The notes under the pieces: generated by a model
Database searches by the model: none
What the model saw: only the letters and a program-made list of their open reading frames with translations
What the model was told of the DNA's origin: nothing
NCBI GenBank assembly: GCA_047615875.1
Contig: JBLHGU010000075.1
Span: 1 to 22,444 of the forward strand
Direction of reading: 5' to 3'
Length of the DNA stretch: 22,444 nucleotides
DNA from: JBLHGU01 sp047615875
Lineage (GTDB): Bacteria; Pseudomonadota; Gammaproteobacteria; Arenicellales; CAJQKF01
Shown here: one piece after another, positions 1-8,112 of the stretch
How the letters are laid out: every line of letters begins with the position of its first letter
How positions within the stretch are numbered: position 1 is the first letter of the stretch
Translations under genes and position numbers: made by a program

Positions 1-533
1 CGCAAGATGCCAGTAGATTTGGTTACGATTCTTACCGGGTGATTAAACTCCAGCAATACCTCGAGAATTCTCCTGCTAATTCCCAATTGACGTTCGGCCG
101 GTTGCCAGGCATCCGTATTAGTACCAATACCTATGGGTTGGCACTGATAATTTTTCTTACCAAGTTGCTCACGAAGAATCTCGGCAGCATCTTGTTTGTA
201 TAGTATGCGTGTTTCGAAATCCAGACCGGGAGACATATCGAGCCAGGCATGGGTCGGCCTGGCATAACAATAAATACAGCCGTGCTCGCAACCCCGATAG
301 GGGTTTATAGAACGATCAAAGGGCACATCCGGCGACTGGTTTCTGGTTAGAACAGAGCGAGAGTGGTCGCGAATAAGTTCGGTTCTGACTGTGGCTTCTT
401 GCTCGGGGAGATCCCAGCCATCATCAATCCATTCTCCGTGAAGCTGCTGAAATCTGTTCACTATTGAGGAATCAGTGCCCCGGCCCTTCAGTATCGCAGG
501 AGGTTTGGGGACAAATCCCTCGGAATTACTCAT
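1..533 (-). CDS. PA0069-family radical SAM protein (partial, C-terminus beyond left edge)
   Basis: The first 177 codons of a gene that runs off the left edge. Translating the minus strand from the ATG at 533 gives MSNSEGFVPKPPAILKGRG and, near residue 80, NPYRGCEHGCIYCYARP, the CxxxCxxC cluster that binds the radical-SAM [4Fe-4S] centre. The following stretch (THAWLDMSPGLDFETRI, then IGTNTDAWQP) is typical of the PA0069 / spore-photoproduct-lyase-like radical SAM group, which is widespread in proteobacteria and has no settled function. The ATG overlaps the stop of the upstream PLP-enzyme gene as ATGA, so the two are probably translationally coupled. The substrate cannot be inferred. I am confident of the family, less so of any role; the C-terminal half is not visible. 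Confidence 0.85.
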   Translation of the reverse strand, partial: MSNSEGFVPKPPAILKGRGTDSSIVNRFQQLHGEWIDDGWDLPEQEATVRTELIRDHSRSVLTRNQSPDVPFDRSINPYRGCEHGCIYCYARPTHAWLDMSPGLDFETRILYKQDAAEILREQLGKKNYQCQPIGIGTNTDAWQPAERQLGISRRILEVLLEFNHPVRIVTKSTGIL

Positions 534-1699
534 CCCCCCAAAGGCATAGCTTCCAGAGCCTGAGCCAAATCATTTTTCAAATCATCTATGTGCTCGATAC
601 CCGTGGAAAGCCTCAATAAATCCCGCGGTGTTGGCGAGCCAGGGCTCTCAACAAGAGCACGATGCTCAATTAGGCTTTCTACACCGCCTAACGAGGTAGC
701 CGGTCGAAAAACATGAGTATGAGTCGCCACATGTGCCGCAGCAGGCTCCCCGCCTGATACCCGAAATGACAGCATACCGCCGAAACCACCTTGCATCTGC
801 TTCTTGGCAATATCGTGCCCGGGATGGCTTTCTAGACCTGGATAAAGAACGTGGGATACACCTGGTATTTGTTGCAGAAAACGGGCCAACTCAAGGGCGC
901 TGGAACAACTACGCTGCAACCTGACATCGAGGGTTCGCAATCCACGCAATAACAGCCAGGCTTCAAAGGTTCCTATAACAGCACCACCGCCAGTTCTTTG
1001 ATCGCGTATTTGCTGCCAGCGCTGGTCTTCCTGGGAACAAACCAACACTCCACCCAAAATATCACTATGTCCATTTAAATACTTGGTAGCCGAATGCATT
1101 ACATAATCTGCACCATAATCCAGCGCACGAGTTATTAGCGGAGTGACAACCGTCGAATCGACGAAACATAAGGCGTTTGCAGCATGAGCAATATCACTCG
1201 CAGCCTGTATATCTGTCACTTCCCAGGTTGGATTGGCAGGCGTCTCCACCCAGACAATACGGGTAGCCCCTGGCCGTATCTTTGATTGCAGTGAGTCCAG
1301 ATCGCCTACCTGATACTGGTCCAGATCGACGCCCCAACGTCCACAAAACCCGGTCACCCAGTCTCTCATGCCATGATACATCGCAGAAGGAATGACGACA
1401 TGATCACCGGGATTTAACGTATGAAAAATCGTCGTCGCCGCGGAGAGGCCAGAGGAAAATAACAATGCATCGGCGCCGCCCTCCAAATCCCGCATGAGGC
1501 ATTCAACCTGACGCCAATTAGATGTCCCCGCACGACTATAAGATAAACTTTCGTCCTTAAGCGAATAATCTGACTCGCGCACGAAAGTGGTCGCCGGAGA
1601 TATGGCTGGGACGATACCACCTGTAGACTCTTCATACATTCCTCCAGCATGGGCAATTGTTGTTGCCGCATGCTGGTTAAACTTTTTTGAATCCGACAT
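530..1699 (-). CDS. Trans-sulfuration (Cys/Met metabolism) PLP-dependent enzyme, cystathionine gamma-synthase/beta-lyase type
   Basis: 389 residues, the full length for the fold-type I gamma-family of PLP enzymes (MetB/MetC/MetZ/MegL). Visible marks are YSR near residue 54 (phosphate-binding Tyr/Arg), FSSGLSA near 81, FVDSTVVTP near 179 (the aspartate that binds the pyridine nitrogen) and HSATKYLNGHSD near 202, where Lys206 should form the PLP Schiff base. The C-terminal SLGGVESLIEHRA also matches the family. The reaction is C-S bond formation or cleavage on cystathionine, homocysteine or a related thiol amino acid; members are too similar to choose by eye, so no symbol is given. The usual GNPT after YSR is replaced by GTSN, which may mark a subfamily. 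ATG at 1699 has a purine-rich GAGAG just upstream. It is coupled to the radical SAM gene downstream. Confidence 0.85.
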   Translation of the reverse strand: MSDSKKFNQHAATTIAHAGGMYEESTGGIVPAISPATTFVRESDYSLKDESLSYSRAGTSNWRQVECLMRDLEGGADALLFSSGLSAATTIFHTLNPGDHVVIPSAMYHGMRDWVTGFCGRWGVDLDQYQVGDLDSLQSKIRPGATRIVWVETPANPTWEVTDIQAASDIAHAANALCFVDSTVVTPLITRALDYGADYVMHSATKYLNGHSDILGGVLVCSQEDQRWQQIRDQRTGGGAVIGTFEAWLLLRGLRTLDVRLQRSCSSALELARFLQQIPGVSHVLYPGLESHPGHDIAKKQMQGGFGGMLSFRVSGGEPAAAHVATHTHVFRPATSLGGVESLIEHRALVESPGSPTPRDLLRLSTGIEHIDDLKNDLAQALEAMPLGG

Positions 1700-1763
1700 T
1701 TATCTCTCACAACTCCAAGTCATTCTAACCATATTTAACTACAGCCGGATAATAACTGTATAT

Positions 1764-1784
1764 ATATTCAGTTTCAATGAATAT
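1764..1784. repeat. Inverted repeat just after the ettA stop codon
   Basis: ATATTCA, a 7-nt loop, then TGAATAT: a perfect 7-bp inverted repeat two bases beyond the ettA stop. It is AT-rich and not followed by a run of T on the minus strand, so it is not a convincing intrinsic terminator. It may be a 3' end stabiliser or chance in an AT-rich 87-bp gap. Confidence 0.35.
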
Positions 1785-1786
1785 TT

Positions 1787-3454
1787 CTATGCATCAATTC
1801 TTTTATATCTAACGCGTTGCGGCCTATCTGCCAGATCACCCAGTCGGCGCTTACGGTCTTCCTCATACTCTTGATAGTTACCCTCAAACCATACGACGCT
1901 AGAATCGCCTTCGAAAGCAAGAATATGGGTGGCGACACGATCCAGAAACCAGCGATCATGACTAATTACTGCTGCACAGCCGGGATAAACCAAGATGGCC
2001 TCTTCCAAAGCTCTTAGCGTTTCCACATCCAGGTCATTAGTGGGCTCATCAAGCAGCAATACATTGCCACCGGATTTTAATAATTTGGAGAGGTGCACGC
2101 GGTTGCGTTCACCACCTGATAAATCGCCAACACGTTTCTGTTGATCGGAACCTTTAAAATTGAATCGGCCAACATAAGCCCTGGAAGACATTTCAAACCG
2201 CCCCACTGTAATCAAATCCAGGCCATCAGTTATCTCTTCCCAGACAGATTTACTGTCGTCCAGACTATCCCGGCTCTGGTCCACATAGGCCAGTTCGACC
2301 TTCGGACCTGTTCTAAGCTCACCACCATCTGGTGACTCCTGACCACTCATAATGCGGAACAACGTTGTTTTACCCGCACCATTACCACCAATAATTCCGA
2401 CTATCCCGCCTTTGGGTAGATTGAAGCTCAGGTCCTGGAACAGGACTTTCTCACCAAAGGACTTGGAAATATTCTGCGCTTCGATAACCAGATCTCCCAA
2501 TCGCTCACCCGGTGGAATATAGATCTCATTGGTCTCATTGCGTTTCTGAAAATCCGCGCCCTGTAGTTCGTCGAATCGCTTAAGACGGGCCTTGGCCTTG
2601 GCCTGACGCCCCTTAGGATTTGACCGAACCCACTCTAATTCCTGCTTGATAACGCGAGACCGGGAGGATTCCTGCTTTTGCTCCTGAGCCAAACGAGCAT
2701 CTTTCTGCTCTAACCAGGAAGAGTAGTTACCCTGCCACGGAATACCATGGCCACGATCTAGCTCCAAAATCCAGCCTGCAACATTGTCCAGGAAATACCG
2801 ATCATGGGTCACGGCGATAACCGTACCGGGATAATCATGCAAAAATCGCTCCAACCAGGCCACGGATTCTGCATCCAGATGATTAGTTGGTTCATCAAGT
2901 AGTAGCATATCTGGGCTTGAAATAAGCAATTTGCACAACGCGACCCGGCGTCGTTCACCACCAGACAATTTAGTTACGTCCGCATCCCATGGCGGTAATC
3001 TTAATGCGTCTGCAGCAACCTCCATCTTTCGATCAATATTATGACCATCCGATGTTTGTATAACAGCTTCAAGCTCGCTTTGGCGTTTGGCCAGTGCATC
3101 GAAGTCCGCATCAGGTTCCGCATAGGCTGAGTAAATACCCTCTAATTCATCCAGTGCGGATTTAATCTCTGCCAGCGCTTCCTCAACATTGCCGCGCACA
3201 TCTTTATCCGGGTCCAGGGCCGGCTCCTGGGATAAGTAGCCGATAGAAATTCCCGGTTGCGGCCTGGCTTCACCTTCAATAGCGGTATCCTGGCCTGCCA
3301 TAATGCGCAATAGTGTAGATTTACCCGAACCGTTTAAACCCAGCACACCAATCTTTGCACCAGGGAAAAAAGACAGGGAAATATCTCGCAGTATTTGTCG
3401 CTTGGGCGGGACAGTCTTGCCCACTCCGATCATCGTATAAATATATTCAGCCAT
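1787..3454 (-). CDS. ettA: Energy-dependent translational throttle protein EttA (ABC-F ATPase)
   Basis: 555 residues, the usual EttA length. Two ABC ATPase domains lie in tandem with no membrane segments. Domain 1 has Walker A GLNGSGKST (about residue 39), signature LSGGE (about 163) and Walker B LLLDEPTNHLD. Domain 2 has GGNGAGKTT (about 358), LSGGE and LLLDEPTNDLD. The linker between them carries the basic EWVRSNPKGRQAKAKAR stretch typical of EttA. EttA binds the ribosomal E site and gates the first elongation step according to the ATP/ADP ratio. It is a housekeeping gene, probably transcribed alone from the 153-bp divergent gap shared with the dioxygenase gene at 3608. ATG at 3454 gives the canonical MAEYIYTM start. 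No functional link to the dsr genes is evident. Confidence 0.96.
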   Translation of the reverse strand: MAEYIYTMIGVGKTVPPKRQILRDISLSFFPGAKIGVLGLNGSGKSTLLRIMAGQDTAIEGEARPQPGISIGYLSQEPALDPDKDVRGNVEEALAEIKSALDELEGIYSAYAEPDADFDALAKRQSELEAVIQTSDGHNIDRKMEVAADALRLPPWDADVTKLSGGERRRVALCKLLISSPDMLLLDEPTNHLDAESVAWLERFLHDYPGTVIAVTHDRYFLDNVAGWILELDRGHGIPWQGNYSSWLEQKDARLAQEQKQESSRSRVIKQELEWVRSNPKGRQAKAKARLKRFDELQGADFQKRNETNEIYIPPGERLGDLVIEAQNISKSFGEKVLFQDLSFNLPKGGIVGIIGGNGAGKTTLFRIMSGQESPDGGELRTGPKVELAYVDQSRDSLDDSKSVWEEITDGLDLITVGRFEMSSRAYVGRFNFKGSDQQKRVGDLSGGERNRVHLSKLLKSGGNVLLLDEPTNDLDVETLRALEEAILVYPGCAAVISHDRWFLDRVATHILAFEGDSSVVWFEGNYQEYEEDRKRRLGDLADRPQRVRYKRIDA

Positions 3455-3607
3455 GGTATGTCGATCCGGAAAAATTCAGCGACGAAGTTTACCGCAAATA
3501 AGGTCTGAATTTACGTCCGGAATCTTCGATTATCTCTGGCATAGCACATTCCGTTGGCTGTAAACTAATTCTGGAAATTTTCCCTTTACCTAAAACGACT
3601 CTAAATA

Positions 3608-4468
3608 ATGACTGCAATAAAAATACAACCGCTGCATAAAGATTTTGGTGCGCGCCTGACTGGAATGGATTTATCCGTTGCCCTTAACAGCGAAACACTG
3701 GCAGAACTACACCAGGCCATTGATGAGTACTCTCTGATTTGTTTACCCAACCAAAATATGTCTGATGATATCCAGCTTAGCTTCACCAGACAATTAGGCG
3801 AGCCTGAAGCTGACCACATTACCTTTGGCAAGACTGGTCAGAATAAGTATGTAACGACCGTCGGCAATATTGATGAATCAGGGCAAAAAAGCGGCAATGC
3901 TCATCAAAACACGAAGTTCCAGAAAGGTAATAACCTGTGGCATTCGGACTCTTCTTTTCGACAAACCCCGAGTTATGTGTCGATCATGTTCCCGCATGAG
4001 GTGCCCGATGAGGGTGGCATAACTGAATTTGTAAGTCAGCGGGTAGCCTATAATCGGCTCTCTTCGACCGAGCAATCAGAGTGTCAGCCGTATAGCGCCA
4101 TACATGACTATGTCTTTTCTCGCACCCAGATAGCGCCTGTAGACTTCAATCATGCGGCTTCTTTGCCGCCGGTCAAACATCCTCTGGTAAGAACAAACGA
4201 TGCGAACCAGCAGAAGAATTTGTATATTGGCGCCCACGCTCGATCAGTGGTTGGGCTGAATGGAATTCAAAGCAGGATACTGTTAGATAGTTTGTTGGAA
4301 AAAACCACTACTGAAGAATCAATCTTTCCTCATCAATGGCAGGCTGGTGAAGTGGTGATCTGGGACAATCGATGTTTATTACATCGGGGCACTGGCTACG
4401 ATGCTGACCGCTGGCGTCGACGTATGCGGCAGAGCCGGGTCGTCGGATCCCATAGCGGAATTATTTAA
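3608..4468 (+). CDS. TauD/TfdA-family 2-oxoglutarate/Fe(II)-dependent dioxygenase
   Basis: 286 residues, the typical TauD/TfdA length. The facial triad is visible: LWHSDSSF puts His112 and Asp114 in place, and LLHRG gives the distal His259. The arginines that follow (WRRRMRQSRV, about 269-278) include the expected 2-oxoglutarate carboxylate ligand. Such enzymes hydroxylate their substrate while decarboxylating 2-oxoglutarate. The sequence looks nearer to TfdA/alkylsulfatase-like members than to taurine dioxygenase proper, but the substrate cannot be read from sequence. The ATG lacks a recognisable Shine-Dalgarno. Its TAA stop overlaps the TAA of the convergent cupin gene within a TTTAAA palindrome, so the two mRNAs overlap at their 3' ends. 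It is not obviously part of the dsr system. Confidence 0.88.
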   Translation: MTAIKIQPLHKDFGARLTGMDLSVALNSETLAELHQAIDEYSLICLPNQNMSDDIQLSFTRQLGEPEADHITFGKTGQNKYVTTVGNIDESGQKSGNAHQNTKFQKGNNLWHSDSSFRQTPSYVSIMFPHEVPDEGGITEFVSQRVAYNRLSSTEQSECQPYSAIHDYVFSRTQIAPVDFNHAASLPPVKHPLVRTNDANQQKNLYIGAHARSVVGLNGIQSRILLDSLLEKTTTEESIFPHQWQAGEVVIWDNRCLLHRGTGYDADRWRRRMRQSRVVGSHSGII

Positions 4469-5136
4469 ACTGGAAGTATGTTTTTCAGGTGCCCGGTTTT
4501 AATCCAGACTGTTGCACCGTCGCTGCCAGTGAATGTACGCATAGTATATCCAACGGGCAGCCGCAACCAGGAATCTTTGGAAAACCGCTCGTTTTCCTCT
4601 ATAAACTCGCCGTCCAACACGAAGATCTCAACACCGCCCACCTCTTCAAAGAATATTTCGCTGTTTGGTGCCCATCGCTCAAGTTGCACTACCTCTCTAA
4701 CATCAGAATGCAGATGCGCGCAGCTAACTCCCCTGCGGTCAGTATCATCCTGCCAATGGATGTCACTGGACTGCAATCGAACATCGGTACGATCATCTGG
4801 ATCAAATTGCCAGAGTTTTACTAAAATCTTACAGCCTGGCTCTGAGCCGGGCGTGTGAGATGACTGCGGAGGATTACGAATATAGCTGCCGGCAGGATAG
4901 TCACCATGCTCATCCTGAAACACACCATCCAATACCAGAAACTCCTCCCCTCCGCTATGCACGTGGGGTGAGAACGCACTACCTGGAGCATAGCGAACAA
5001 TAGTCGTTGCACGAGCCACTTCGTCGCCAATACGGTCCAACATCTTACGTTCTACGCCTGGCATCGGTGACAGTGACCAGGGCATAGCTTCCGCGTGGGC
5101 ACTGGCGCGTTTACCAAAATCTGCGTTTAGCTCCAT
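4465..5136 (-). CDS. ChrR-like cupin-domain protein
   Basis: 223 residues forming two cupin halves. The N-terminal half holds a full metal site: HVHSGGEE (His58, His60, Glu64) and the later SSHTP (His94), typical of ChrR-type cupins. The C-terminal half has the same beta-barrel pattern (VEIFVLDGEF, then WLRLPVGY) but no histidine ligands and probably binds no metal. The N-terminal zinc anti-sigma domain of true ChrR is absent, so this is a cupin-only protein and not necessarily an anti-sigma factor. It starts 9 bases after dsrR with AGG upstream of the ATG, so it is likely cotranscribed with dsrNR. It sits where dsrS is found in Allochromatium. Role unknown; redox or singlet-oxygen sensing is a guess from the family. 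Confidence 0.8.
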   Translation of the reverse strand: MELNADFGKRASAHAEAMPWSLSPMPGVERKMLDRIGDEVARATTIVRYAPGSAFSPHVHSGGEEFLVLDGVFQDEHGDYPAGSYIRNPPQSSHTPGSEPGCKILVKLWQFDPDDRTDVRLQSSDIHWQDDTDRRGVSCAHLHSDVREVVQLERWAPNSEIFFEEVGGVEIFVLDGEFIEENERFSKDSWLRLPVGYTMRTFTGSDGATVWIKTGHLKNILPV

Positions 5137-5145
5137 AAGAGTTAC

Positions 5146-5463
5146 CTACGCTTCAGCGGGGGGAATATAGTTTGGATCATTGGGATTTAGAAAAACAAAC
5201 TGTTGCTGATCATTTTCCATAGCAACATAGTCCAAAATGGCACCACTTAACAAGTCAATGCTGTGCGGTGCCACTACCAATAGTAGCCCATCATATTCTC
5301 GGGTTGTGTCGGCGTCATTTTCTTCATCAAAGCCCATAGCATATTCGATGCTGCCATCAGCTGAGCGTTTGGCAGCGATACGAATTGGAATATTCTGCAT
5401 ACCGCCATCAACTGCAGATTGTTTGATTTGTGCTACAGCAGTTTCAGTCAACTTAATTGACAT
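5146..5463 (-). CDS. dsrR: DsrR, IscA-like A-type protein without cluster-binding cysteines
   Basis: 105 residues with the HesB/IscA fold (MSIKLTETAVAQIKQ, then a long DGLLLVVAPHSIDLLSGAILDY segment). All cysteines are missing, including the three that bind Fe-S in IscA; this is the defining property of DsrR. In Allochromatium vinosum DsrR has been linked to post-transcriptional control of dsr expression rather than Fe-S assembly. I chose the ATG at 5463 because GGAGAGAAAG lies directly upstream and MSIKL matches the family start; an in-frame start 30 bases earlier lies deeper inside dsrN and is unnecessary. The gene overlaps the end of dsrN by 11 bases, so the two are translationally coupled. 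Confidence 0.9.
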   Translation of the reverse strand: MSIKLTETAVAQIKQSAVDGGMQNIPIRIAAKRSADGSIEYAMGFDEENDADTTREYDGLLLVVAPHSIDLLSGAILDYVAMENDQQQFVFLNPNDPNYIPPAEA

Positions 5464-6829
5464 CTTTCTCTCCAGAACCAGATTGTTGTACAAAATTCAG
5501 AAATCGACTGACCCACGGATTGCTTGCCGTATGTCTCTGATGTAAGTAATTAGCAAGAATATTGCCGACCACAAGCCCATCGTGCTTGCCATCAAAACCA
5601 TGCCCGCGCTCTACCTTATAGGCAAATTGACTATCGGGTGCAAATGCTCTCGCATATGAGTAGTGAAATTCGTGAGCTCGAATCTCGTCAGGCTCTGCTG
5701 GCCAGGGGTGTCGCCCGGTGGGACAGACCCGAACATAGCCACGACCACATGGCTTGTCTTTCATTGTCACATCTAGATCAAGCACGCCAGCTTGTTCGTA
5801 ACTACCAGCGTTTGTCGTAATGCTTCGCGACAAATACATTAGTCCACCGCACTCAGCGTACATAGGCTTATCTAGCTGACAAAAACGACGCACCTGTTGC
5901 AGCATAGCCGTATTTTGTGAAAGCTCTTTTGCAAAACTCTCTGGAAACCCGCCACCGATAAAAAGCGCGTCTGCATCAGGCAGTTTGGTATCATGAATAG
6001 GGCTGAAAAAGCGTAGCTTGGCACCCAGTTTCTCGAACTGATCAAGGTCATCGGCATAGTAAAATCCAAATGCTTCATCTCTGGCTATTGCGATAGTTAA
6101 ACTGCCTATTGCCGTCTTCTCTACTGTAGGTTCACGCAGCTCGACCGGCGACGGTCTACCGGTCTCACTTAACAATAAATCAAGATCGACATTTTTCTCG
6201 ACATGCTGGCAAATGTCATCGCGTACCCGATCTCTTTCGTGATGCTCGTTACTGGGCATCAGTCCTAAATGTCGTTCTTTTATTTCCATCAACGGATCAA
6301 ACGGTACTGCACCTAGCACTTTAAAACTGGTGTAGTGTTCAATAGCTTTGCGCAGTTTTGACTCATGCCTGGAGCCACCAACCATATTAAGAATAACACC
6401 AGCGAAGTCTACAGATTCGAATCCAGCATAGCCTTGAAGCAATGGTGCGATGCCCCGGGTTATGCCCCGGCAATCGATCACTAAAACAACTGGAGCTATT
6501 AGCAGCCTCGCCATAGCAGCATTACTGTTGGAACCATCTAGTTCTGTACCGTCATATAAGCCCTTGCTGCCCTCTATGAGAGCAACGTTAGCATCAGATG
6601 CTCGGCTTAATGTCTGCCTTATTTCATCATTAGACTGAACATTAAAATCCAGATTGAAACAGGGTTTTGCCGATGCGTGAGCTAACCACATTGGATCAAT
6701 ATAATCAGGACCTTTCTTAAAGCACTGAACAGATTCACCGCGTCGTTTTAATGCCGCCGCAAGACCTATACTCACAGTAGTCTTTCCTGAAGACTTGTGG
6801 GCGGCAGAAATATAGAAACGTGACTGCAC
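5453..6829 (-). CDS. dsrN: DsrN, sirohaem amidase (cobyrinic acid a,c-diamide synthase-like)
   Basis: 458 residues of the CobB/CbiA family. There is an N-terminal P-loop ATPase/amidoligase part (SSGKTT at about 13) and a C-terminal class I-like glutamine amidotransferase part with the nucleophile in MYAECGGLMYLS (about 325) and the family pattern HEFHYS near 390. In dsr clusters this protein is DsrN, which amidates sirohaem to the sirohaem amide used by DsrAB; a cobalamin-pathway CbiA is the alternative but the location argues against it. The start is GTG at 6829 with AAGGG ten bases upstream, giving the family-typical N-terminus just before the P-loop. An intrinsic terminator separates it from dsrP, so dsrN and dsrR may be read at lower level than the structural genes or from their own promoter. 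Confidence 0.92.
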   Translation of the reverse strand: MQSRFYISAAHKSSGKTTVSIGLAAALKRRGESVQCFKKGPDYIDPMWLAHASAKPCFNLDFNVQSNDEIRQTLSRASDANVALIEGSKGLYDGTELDGSNSNAAMARLLIAPVVLVIDCRGITRGIAPLLQGYAGFESVDFAGVILNMVGGSRHESKLRKAIEHYTSFKVLGAVPFDPLMEIKERHLGLMPSNEHHERDRVRDDICQHVEKNVDLDLLLSETGRPSPVELREPTVEKTAIGSLTIAIARDEAFGFYYADDLDQFEKLGAKLRFFSPIHDTKLPDADALFIGGGFPESFAKELSQNTAMLQQVRRFCQLDKPMYAECGGLMYLSRSITTNAGSYEQAGVLDLDVTMKDKPCGRGYVRVCPTGRHPWPAEPDEIRAHEFHYSYARAFAPDSQFAYKVERGHGFDGKHDGLVVGNILANYLHQRHTASNPWVSRFLNFVQQSGSGEKDVN

Positions 6830-6848
6830 TAGTTAATATCCCTTAAAG

Positions 6849-6874
6849 AAAAAAAGCCGGATGACACCGGCCTT
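6849..6874 (-). terminator. Rho-independent terminator between dsrP and dsrN
   Basis: On the minus strand AAGGCCGG, a TGTCAT loop and CCGGC run directly into seven T residues. The stem is five G-C pairs extended by a G-T and two A-T pairs. It lies 25 bases after the dsrP stop and 19 bases before the dsrN start, so it should end or attenuate transcripts of the dsrA-dsrP unit. Confidence 0.85.
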
Positions 6875-6898
6875 CCTCTAACGCACTGCAGAAGTCTT

Positions 6899-8107
6899 TC
6901 ACGAGGCAGAATACTTATCGGAGAGATGAAATTTTTCCGGTAGGAATGGAAGTATTCTTACGCCGATGGTGATAACCAGCAAAGCCAGGGATATTCCACC
7001 TAGTCCTAACATCAACTCAGGAAACGAAGGCGCGTAATGGGCAATCTCACCATCCTGGAATGAGCTAGCTATCACGTCCAATCCGGGAAATATATCTAAC
7101 GGATATGATTGCCCACCGATGATCAATACATATAGCTGAGCAAAGCCACCCAGAATAACCAGAACGCATCCAGCCATAGCCCATTTGCGGTGATTGAATG
7201 CAGGCGCATAAAACAATACAAGAGGCAATATGCTGCCAAGAGCTATCTGCCCTAGCCAAAATAATACTGTAATTACACCACCGTTAGCCAGAACATAATA
7301 TTCGACTCCATGATGTTCTGTTGCATACAAGTTGGTCAAATTAAACACCAGAACAAAATAAAGGACCGCCATTACAAATAATGCCAACAGACGTTTGACT
7401 CGATTCACCGTAGCATCCTCAAGTTCTCTATGAGTACACTTTGCTACTATGTTCAGCACAATCAAAAATACAGCGGTTCCAAGCGATAACGACATCAATA
7501 TAAACATCGGAGCCATAATGGCCGCATCATAAGCCTGCCTGGCAACGAGAAACCCGAAGATAGAACCGGTGCCCGTCGTGAGCATAAATCGCCAGGCAAA
7601 AGCGAATTTACCTACCGAAGATGAGTAGCGATTCATACGCGGCTCAAACATCATCCACAGATAAACTGCAACAATACCCAGAAAGCCGGTGTAGAGAAAT
7701 ATATTCCAGGCAAAGATCGACTTGAAATTGTAAGTTGTCATCGCAACAATCAAACGATCCGGGCGACCCAGGTCTAGCACCAGGATGGTTAATCCGCCAA
7801 GCAGTAAAGCAATGGCTACCAGCCCTGATAGACGGCCCATCGTCTTGTATTCTTGCTGACCGAACACTGAACCCATAGAAGCTATATTTAGTGCTCCGGA
7901 AGCGGCAACGATCAGAAAGATTGCAAAGACATGAGGCATGCCCCATACCACCTGATTATTCATTCCCGTCACTACATGTCCATGACTTTCCATGTAGTGG
8001 GCAGCATAGGCACCTGCCAATGTTACTATAGTGAGCACCAGTAAAAATATATAGTAGCCTTTTGACTGTCCGCTAATGGTCAGGAATCTTGGTGCAACTT
8101 TATTCAT
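6899..8107 (-). CDS. dsrP: DsrP, NrfD-like integral membrane subunit of DsrMKJOP
   Basis: About 402 residues, almost entirely hydrophobic, with roughly ten predicted membrane segments. It belongs to the NrfD/PsrC family of quinone-interacting subunits. DsrP pairs with the ferredoxin-like DsrO and the cytochrome DsrJ on the periplasmic side, passing electrons to or from the quinone pool. The segment MNNQVVWGMPHVFAIFLIV near the N-terminus is characteristic of DsrP. I prefer the ATG at 8107. An in-frame GTG at 8116 overlaps the dsrO stop as GTGA, but AGGGG is only 2 bases from the GTG and 11 from the ATG, so the start is not fully decided. The strong terminator follows. Confidence 0.93.
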   Translation of the reverse strand: MNKVAPRFLTISGQSKGYYIFLLVLTIVTLAGAYAAHYMESHGHVVTGMNNQVVWGMPHVFAIFLIVAASGALNIASMGSVFGQQEYKTMGRLSGLVAIALLLGGLTILVLDLGRPDRLIVAMTTYNFKSIFAWNIFLYTGFLGIVAVYLWMMFEPRMNRYSSSVGKFAFAWRFMLTTGTGSIFGFLVARQAYDAAIMAPMFILMSLSLGTAVFLIVLNIVAKCTHRELEDATVNRVKRLLALFVMAVLYFVLVFNLTNLYATEHHGVEYYVLANGGVITVLFWLGQIALGSILPLVLFYAPAFNHRKWAMAGCVLVILGGFAQLYVLIIGGQSYPLDIFPGLDVIASSFQDGEIAHYAPSFPELMLGLGGISLALLVITIGVRILPFLPEKFHLSDKYSAS

Positions 8108-8112
8108 AGCAG

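Noticed and set aside
3573..3583. GGAAA-T-TTTCC palindrome upstream of the dioxygenase at 3608
   Set aside because: Only five-base arms of simple composition in a 153-bp gap; expected by chance often enough that I do not call it an operator.
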